A DNA stretch of 64,000 nucleotides, taken from Silene conica. Lineage: Eukaryota; Streptophyta; Magnoliopsida; Caryophyllales; Caryophyllaceae. A program made the translations under genes and the position numbers. Under the pieces are notes generated by a model, which saw only the letters and a list, made by a program, of their open reading frames with translations, was not told the DNA's origin and did not search any database. This document shows, piece by piece, positions 57,145 to 64,000 of the stretch (its first letter is position 1; every line of letters begins with the position of its first letter). Location of the stretch: contig CM055313.2 in NCBI GenBank assembly GCA_029255685.2, positions 42,178,079-42,242,078 on the forward strand, in the 5' to 3' direction.

Positions 57145-59230
57145 TGATACCCGTCGTTGTGGGTGTCAAAGATAAGATTTATAAACCAAACTAAAACTAT
57201 AGATAGTGATAGTAAGGGTCGAACCACAGAGAGACAAGGTTAATTATTTTTGCTAATTTTTAATCTATTAAGTAACAAAAGAGAGGGGGTTTGATTGATT
57301 GTTGCTAGGTCTAAAACAAGAATAAAATAAAACAAGTAAATAAAGAGGAAAATAAAAATATAATAAAAGAGATGCTAGGATGTTTGGGTAATAAACAGCT
57401 AAGATAATATAAATCCTAAGTCAACATGTATTGCAGTCGCGTAAGGGGTGTAACATATCCTTTAGGTCTATGCTACCTAATAGCTCCTTTCGGTCTATGC
57501 TATTAGTTCCTAGGTCTCACAATTATTGGGTGTCAACAATAAGGGTGATTCCTAAATTCTAGGTCACAAACCTTTCAGTCTTAAGTAAGGCTATCCGTCT
57601 TAAGATGTAAACCAATGCCCTTCCCAAATCTCTCAATCTTGGGTAGGTCAATACTAACATCCTACAAGTCTCCTTTTGGTCTCATTGTAGGTTATTATAG
57701 TCTGCAAATTAAAGCGAAACAAAATTCATACGCGTGTCGGTCGACCGACCAGCTAACCCGGTCGGCCGACCTCCACCCTGCAACATGTCGGTTCGAGATT
57801 TAAACTACCTTCGCATATTTACTCCCTACATCCTAACATATGAAATTAGCTACTCATAACTATTGAAACAAAAATAAAAGTAGGAATAAACATGGAAATT
57901 ATAAAGAACATAAATCTAAACATGCAATAATAATAAAGGAAATTAAAATAAGGGAAAAAGGAGATTAGGAACTTTGGTTCCCCATGGTTAAAACAAGTTA
58001 ATGAAAGGTAAAATAATCAAATAACACAATCCCAAGGAACAAAGAATAAACCTTTAGGTCAATATTCTACCCAATCCTTACGGTCTTAGGGTTCCTAGAA
58101 AGGCACTAAACTTTCGTTCAAGGGCAATCCCAAAGTTGTTGTTAAACTAATCCTAACAATCTTTCAATCTAAAAGAATTAGTTTACCAACAACAATGGGG
58201 GATTGGTAATTTAATCATAAAACTATCAAAATCAAGTTTTTACCATGGTTCCCCTAATTCCTAATCACAAGAATTAGCTGTGCATAATCTTAATCATAAA
58301 ATTAACAATAACAAGAATTAAGAACATCAAAGGAATTAACATAATTAAAGATGATAATACAGAGGAAACATGAATTAAGAAACAACAATAAGATGAACAA
58401 CAAGATTAATTGAAAAGGAAAGATTGAATTGTAGCAAACTTACAACTTAATTGGAAATCTAAGAACAAAGATGAAAACTTGGTAAAACTTCTCTCTAACT
58501 ATGACTTCATTATAATTCTATGATAGAAAACTAGATTAAGAACTTGATGGATTCTCTGAATTCGGGACTGAATTAGCTTATATAGGCAGAATTAAAGAGT
58601 TTCCTAATGACCTAAACACTTGTATGGGCTTTTCGGAAACTTCTGGGTCGGTGCTGTGGTCGGTCGACCAATATTTTCGGTCGGTCGACCGCTTTACGGA
58701 TTTTATGCAATTTCTGGGCTTCAGGCAAATTCTGGGCTTTTCCAATAGGCACATGGTCGATCGACCTACTTTGTTGGTCGGTCGACCAACTGTCGGGACT
58801 GCAGCGCGCATCGTTCTTAAAACAGCTGCCATTTCTTCGTTACTTATCGAAATCAAGCGATTCTCGCGGCGTTGGAAAGCTAAGAGGATAAGCTTTCACC
58901 TCCAACTGGAATCACTCCATTATCAGCTCTAGAACTCGAGATATATCCATTTGAAACAGGCTGCAATGTCGTGGATCGATTCTTTGCTTGTAAAAACTAT
59001 CTTTAGGCCTTGAAATATGCGCTAGGCTTCGTTCCTTCTTGTCCTTAGTCATAAAAAGTCCCGAGGGCATAAATTTGGTGCAAAATCGTCCCTTTTCCGC
59101 ATAAATCTGCAAAAGAGCATAAAAATACGAAAGTGCACAATTGTTGGGAAAAAAGGGCTAAAACATAGTAAATGAGCGACCAAATGCGTGTAAAAATAGA
59201 TGTAAAACATCATAAAATAGGCACGCATCA
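57145..59230 (-). repeat. 5' LTR of the Athila-like element (2086 bp)
   Basis: Same ends and length as 51392-53477; about ten single-base differences seen by eye. Carries the same three palindrome pairs. Confidence 0.95.
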
Positions 59231-60969
59231 TTTAATTCGATTAGGCTTCTGGTTACGATTTGGGTTAGGTGTTAAGGGAATTCACTAGGTGGTATGCAGG
59301 GGTTGGGAATGGTGGTTTTCATGGCGGTTATGGGTGGTGTATGTCGTCTGGATGGTGGGTTTCGTTGGGGGGTGCTTACTGCGTATAGTGTTTGAGCGAC
59401 TGGTGGTGTGGGTTTTGTACACGGTTTTTGGCGTCGTGAATGGTGGTCGACGAACACCAACCTCCTCCCTGGAACCACCGCGGCTCAGAGGCAAGCCCGG
59501 TGGTGCCAGTGGGGAGGCCGGGGGTTGTGAGTGGTGTTGGGAGTAGTGTTTGTCGGGGTTGTTCGCACGGTGAGGGTTGTTGCTCGTATTCGGGTTTTCG
59601 CGATGGGTTGCTGATTCGTGCTGTTCGTGAGGCTAATCCAATTCTGCCTTTGTGTATCATTATTTTATGATTAGTATTATTATATTATTATTATTATTAT
59701 CATTATTATTATTATCATTATTGTTATTATTAGGGTGATTTTATAACTATCGGATAATAATGTTATTAATATTAGTATTACTATTATTAAGTGTTTTATG
59801 GGCAAATGTTATAATTGTATATCATGTTTAATAATATTTAAGTTCTTATTATTGTTCTTTTTACTAATCATGTTATTAGTAATTGTTATGGTTGATATTG
59901 TTGTTAATATTGTTATTAGTATTATCAATAATAATATCTTATCAAATGTTATTGTTTAGTTATCATGTGACATTATTATTATTAGTACATATTGTTTTTA
60001 CCATTATCATTATTCACATTAATTTTGTTATGAGTAGTGGTGTTGTTATTATTTTACCATGGATTATAGTTATATGATATATACTAATTACGTTATTACT
60101 GTCTATATATAGTACGTCTATAATTAGTAAGTTCTAATTGACTAGTGATGATTGATATGAATGGGGAGTTCATAACAATTGATATGAGTATGAATATGGT
60201 CAAGTAATTTTAGTAATGCGATTGTATGGGTAGAAATTGATATTCAATACTAATTATAGGAACTGAGTTCGGTTGTTCAAGGTGGAACATTTCTAGCAGC
60301 TGTTCGGTTGTCAATCCGAAATTGAGGTAGGGGATATTATATTGTGGTTGTGTTATGACATGTGGTCATTCAATATTTATTTATTTGTGATTATGTATAT
60401 ATTGTGGTTAATTGATTATTATTGATTATCGTGGAGAACGGGGCTTGTGAAATGGGTCTTGTGATATGGGTCTTGTGATAAGGGACTTGTGATATGGCCA
60501 TGGGAGGTGTGGTGTGATGGAAGGTGGGGTGTGATGGAGGTGAAGTGGATGACTGGGGCTTGTGATATGGAGATGGAGGAGGATTCATTTTACTGTTGTT
60601 TATGTCTTATTTATCTTTTTATTCAACCTCGTGGTTGACCCTGTGTATTCGTGTGACACCTGTGATGAACCAATTTAATTGGGGAGCAGTTTTGACAGGA
60701 AAGATGGTGCTGTGGGAGCATGGGATGGTGTGAGCACTAGGATGGACCGACTTAGATTTAGATCACATACTCCAATACCATCAGTTGTACTTTAGTTCCG
60801 CTGTGTAGTATTTGTAACGTCGAAGTTTAAATTTTATCAGTTTTTATATAAGGTACTTTGGTTTGATTTACTTTGTTATTCACTACCTCGGATATTCCGA
60901 GATGGTAACAGCCCAATGTACTGAGGATGTCTTGCTAAAGGCTCCTTAATAAATCGAGGTGTTACAAAG

Positions 60970-60981
60970 TGGTATTAGAGC
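60970..60981 (+). promoter_or_regulatory. Primer-binding site of the + strand non-coding element
   Basis: TGGTATTAGAGC three bases after the LTR end; one C to T change from the TGGTATCAGAGC seen in the sister element at 46799-46810. Confidence 0.85.
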
Positions 60982-63900
60982 AAACGATCCTCAGGCCTAA
61001 ACTAAATGAATGATAATGAACGTAGGAAGAGTCTAATAAAACGAACCCCGAGATGATACTGATAGGAGCCCCAAAAAGGAATGGGATGAGTTAGGGGCCC
61101 CCTCGCACAAAACCATGGGCCCTTTCGGTTCTGTCTCGGGAACCCAATGAGAGTAATTAAAGAGTGGGGTAGATGATATAGTGACCTAGTTATCTTGTAC
61201 TAACGTTCTTGCAGGAGAAGGGGATGAGGTAAGTAATATTTGAGTTATGGTTAATGATGTGTGTTGGAAAGATACGTGTGATGTGAAATGTGGCTCAATC
61301 TAGATGATAGAATCGAAATTTGAAGAGTTTAGAGGTGTAATTGTTGAACAATGGTTAGAGTTATGTGATCATAGCATGTTGGTGCATGGAATGTTCATAG
61401 GGTGTATGGTTATTAAATGACTATCGTAGCTATGTAATATATTGGTTGGTATTTGGATATGAAAGATCAGATTCAGATGATTATAGTAATCCATGTCTGG
61501 TGATGTGTGGAATGTGCTATCCCAAGCCATGAATGCTATATAGTTATGTGTTGCATAGATCGTACTTAAGGTTTACATGACAATATCTATTTGCACATAA
61601 TTAGTTGGTTATAGAGTAATGTTTCAATAAGTGGTACCTTGGTGATTTCTGGTATACATATTTACGTACTATTATGTTGTGACTGTTACGATGGTAGGAA
61701 CTAATGCATTGGTCATACAAGCATAACTATTGAATTATTTCATGATGCTACTTCTCAATTTCGCAACCTTACCGTCTTGTAGATGACAGTTTCGGTTGAT
61801 ATAATGATGTTAATTTGGTACAATGTAATCGCAGCGCTTCAAATGACATGTCAACATGTTTTGGAAAAATAATGTTTATATTTAAATGTGATAGTGTGAA
61901 GTGATTTTTAAGGGACACCAATTTTGATAAATTTTCAGAATGTTACCTTGCTTGTGAGAGATGCCGTATAAAATGTGTTCTCTATATGTGTATGAAAATT
62001 TTATGTATGATAAGCTTCGGAACTAGCTTTCCAATGTTTTTGGTTTCATATTAAGACGACTTATATTTTGAGAGAAATGAGTATTTTAGGCAATAGTGGT
62101 CGGATCGTCACTGCACAGTTCTGTTTTGACCCATGTTTTTTGAACGAGGAACCATTTAAAATGTATTTAATGGTTACGTATAATTTCAACTCCAATGTTT
62201 AATATATTCATTCACGAATTCCAAATGATGAGTCACGTAAAATCTTAACTAGTCGTTAATTAATAGTGATTTTTGCATGTGCCCAGTTCCTTATTTATTG
62301 CTGTAAAGTTCATGTTCAGACCAATTTGTTATAAATAATTCCCTTAAGTTTTGCATTTTATTCTTTTTCCTATGATTAGAGAATCCATCATATTTCTCAA
62401 AAAACTATAATGGCTCACAAAATGGCTGAACGACTATTTAATTATAATTTTTGGAAGTTGCAATACGATGTTTGATTGTTGGAATCATAAGTTATGTAAG
62501 TTCTATGTAAAAGTTTAATCAAATACGAATTATGTGATGTGACCACGTGGTATCCTGATATGGCATTAGTAACATGTATAGTAGACATTTGAATTGAATA
62601 TGAACCTTACCATATGATAATGTGACCTGGCTGATTTCGTCAAGTTTATATAAAATCGCTTCAGTAATACAAATGCTCCTATTTTCTAATGTTATGACCT
62701 CAAAGTAATGATGTGATATTCGTGTGTGATGTTAGAATCATGTTTATCAGAGACGAGTCTTGACAAAAGGTAGAATGAAATTGACTGGTAAACTGATTAG
62801 CCTGATATAACAATCTAATTGTTATAGGTAATGGTGATTATTTTGAACAATGAGAATCGTGTTAATGTTCTTTCATACATTTATGGTATATCGTTGTCTG
62901 ATTCACTGAGATAATAATCTTTATAACACCTTCATGCATATTGTTATGTCACAATTGAACTGCATTTGCTATGTTTAAAATCTGATCCTAATATATTGAG
63001 TACTAACTGGTTGACATGTGATTTATGGAAATACTAGTCTTGTGAATTCGTTTACTTTTATCGTTAAATTTTGATAATTCAAGAGCTTCAATTTACAAGA
63101 ATAATTTTTTAGTAAATGAGAGTCAGAATGTCTCCGTGTAGTCTTGTTCGATCTATAGCTTGTAAAATTATCTTGTGATTCATGTTTATAATTGCCACAA
63201 TTTACCACTTCAAGGGTTCCAATGTTTCAAAATGCTTTCCAAGTGATGATTATTTATGATAACGCTTGATGTTTTGATAATTATTGTGATTGTTTGCAAC
63301 ATAACAAATTCTGTAGCTACGTGTTGACAAAATCCTACCCTAATGTTTAATTGCTCCATATTATATCAACCCTTAATTTGCAAGACATATATATTACCAG
63401 CTTCATGATAAATGATGTAATGTGAATGGATGAGGCATGTAGTTAAGTAGTTTTAACCTATTGATATCTAGGAATGTTAAACGGTCTTGTAGTCTATGAT
63501 GTGTGTATATCTTATGAAATATGTCAATGCTCCATGTTTAAGTACATTAACTAATTTTGCTCGATGTATTTTATAATATATGATTTGGTTCTATAATAAG
63601 ATTATGAACATGAAATGTTTTAAATTGTCCCTTGTGAGATGCGAGTTTGCTGATTGTCTACATTGTTGGAAATAGGCTGAGTTTGAGTTAAAATTTCAAG
63701 GACACGTAAGTGTTGACTATTCTGATTCTGTTTTACTGCGTAAAATGATTCTATCAATCTTATTAATTTAGTCTTGTACGGGATATATGTATATGTATTC
63801 ATTTATTTACCGGAGTCTAGGTGCACCAATCTTCATTCAAGCTTGACATATATGATGACTAATTATGTGTTGGTAATTATTGAGGAGTTGTTATTGTGAA

Positions 63901-64000
63901 TGTTATTGAATGTATAGTAGTATCCATATGTTATGAGTCATCGATTGTGCTTTTATTGTGAGCATTTGACTAGTTTGCAGATGGAAGATGTCTTGCAAAT
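60982..64000 (+). other. Interior of the + strand non-coding element, no gene seen
   Basis: AT-rich; no protein domain in any frame. A conserved spot at 61201-61234 has TAACGTTCTTGCAG, a 14-base stretch, then GTAAGT: a splice-acceptor-like and a donor-like signal shared with the minus-strand copy (46551-46575). The window ends in TTTGCAGATGGAAG, which could be another acceptor-like site. Confidence 0.6.

Larger units (their letters stand above)
51983..58787. repeat. Eleven pairs of a 12-bp palindrome in strict 21-bp register
   Basis: Each pair consists of two copies of GGTCGGTCGACC or GGTCGACCGACC (or a one-base variant) whose starts are exactly 21 bp apart, with a 9-bp spacer that is different in every pair: 51986/52007, 52905/52926, 53002/53023, 54136/54157, 55194/55215, 55267/55288, 56047/56068, 56140/56161, and the right-LTR copies 57739/57760, 58658/58679, 58755/58776. 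Confidence 0.95.
51392..59230 (-). mobile_element. Athila-like gypsy element carrying only gag, minus strand, 7.8 kb
   Basis: Two LTRs of exactly 2086 bp (51392-53477, 57145-59230) differ at only about ten positions by eye, so it is the youngest large insertion here. The target duplication is TTTAA at 51387-51391 and 59231-59235. The primer-binding site is complementary to tRNA-Asp, as known for Athila-type elements. The 3.7 kb interior codes for gag only; no protease, reverse transcriptase, RNase H or integrase is present in any frame. Confidence 0.93.
50656..60966 (+). repeat. LTR of the + strand non-coding element, interrupted by 51392-59230
   Basis: Starts TGTAATGCACCG, ends GAGGTGTTACA; about 2.47 kb without the insertion and one copy of its TTTAA duplication. 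Unlike a normal 5' LTR it is preceded by a purine tract, and unlike a normal 3' LTR it is followed by a primer-binding site. It contains a GGT-rich block (59290-59600), triplet microsatellites (59665-59735) and four 14-bp GGGTCTTGTGATAT-type repeats (60436-60496). Confidence 0.88.
50656..64000 (+). mobile_element. Non-coding gypsy-type element (LARD-like), + strand, runs off the window
   Basis: LTR 50656-60966 (split by an Athila-like element), primer-binding site at 60970, then a non-coding interior to the window end. The interior matches the reversed interior of 39825-49212, so both belong to one family. There is no protein domain in about 3 kb of interior seen. Confidence 0.88.

Overview
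The window is a block of plant nuclear repeat DNA and contains no host gene that I can support. Long Ty3/gypsy elements, CACTA (En/Spm-type) transposase pieces, L1-type LINE tails, plant-type primer-binding sites and AT-rich spacers point to a eudicot with a large repeat-rich genome. I cannot name the species.

Layout. (1) 1-4276: 3' half of a chromodomain Ty3/gypsy element (Tekay/Del type, + strand) with its 3' LTR, inserted in an older gypsy LTR whose 3' part is 4277-6496. (2) 7137-50519: one LTR (TGTTGAA...TTCAACA, probably Ty1/copia, preceded by a polypurine tract), split over 43 kb. A truncated CACTA element entered it. A unit of about 300 bp of LTR plus about 2.5-3.4 kb of CACTA was then copied in tandem, giving units A (10125-13172), B (13490-30334), C (30652-33094) and D (38954-49361). 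(3) The array was then hit repeatedly: a LINE tail (7477-7908), a solo LTR (8128-10021), a LINE in unit B (14120-15100), a 12.6 kb Tekay-like element in B (16852-29462) that has a solo LTR inside its gag gene (20292-22680), a CRM-type gypsy between C and D (33095-38953), and a 9.4 kb gypsy-type element without protein genes in D (39825-49212, itself hit by a LINE). (4) 50656-64000: a second copy of that non-coding family on the + strand, running off the window, with an Athila-like element carrying only gag (51392-59230) inserted in its LTR. Target-site duplications, and often an empty paralogous site in another unit, fix most boundaries to the base.

How it works together: no gene here is an intact autonomous pol. 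The coding elements carry stops and frameshifts. The two non-coding elements and the gag-only element keep LTRs, primer-binding site and polypurine tract, so they could only move with enzymes supplied from elsewhere.

The most interesting signals are in non-coding DNA. (a) A small hairpin with a GGA-type loop sits just upstream of the polypurine tract in several unrelated gypsy lineages, with different but still paired stems. (b) The Athila-like element carries eleven pairs of the palindrome GGTCGGTCGACC, always 21 bp start to start, in LTRs, spacer and coding sequence alike. (c) Two gypsy LTRs contain arrays of hairpins whose stems change in a compensatory way around a conserved loop. (d) Polypurine-tract/LTR-start modules are repeated in series at the 3' end of the non-coding family.
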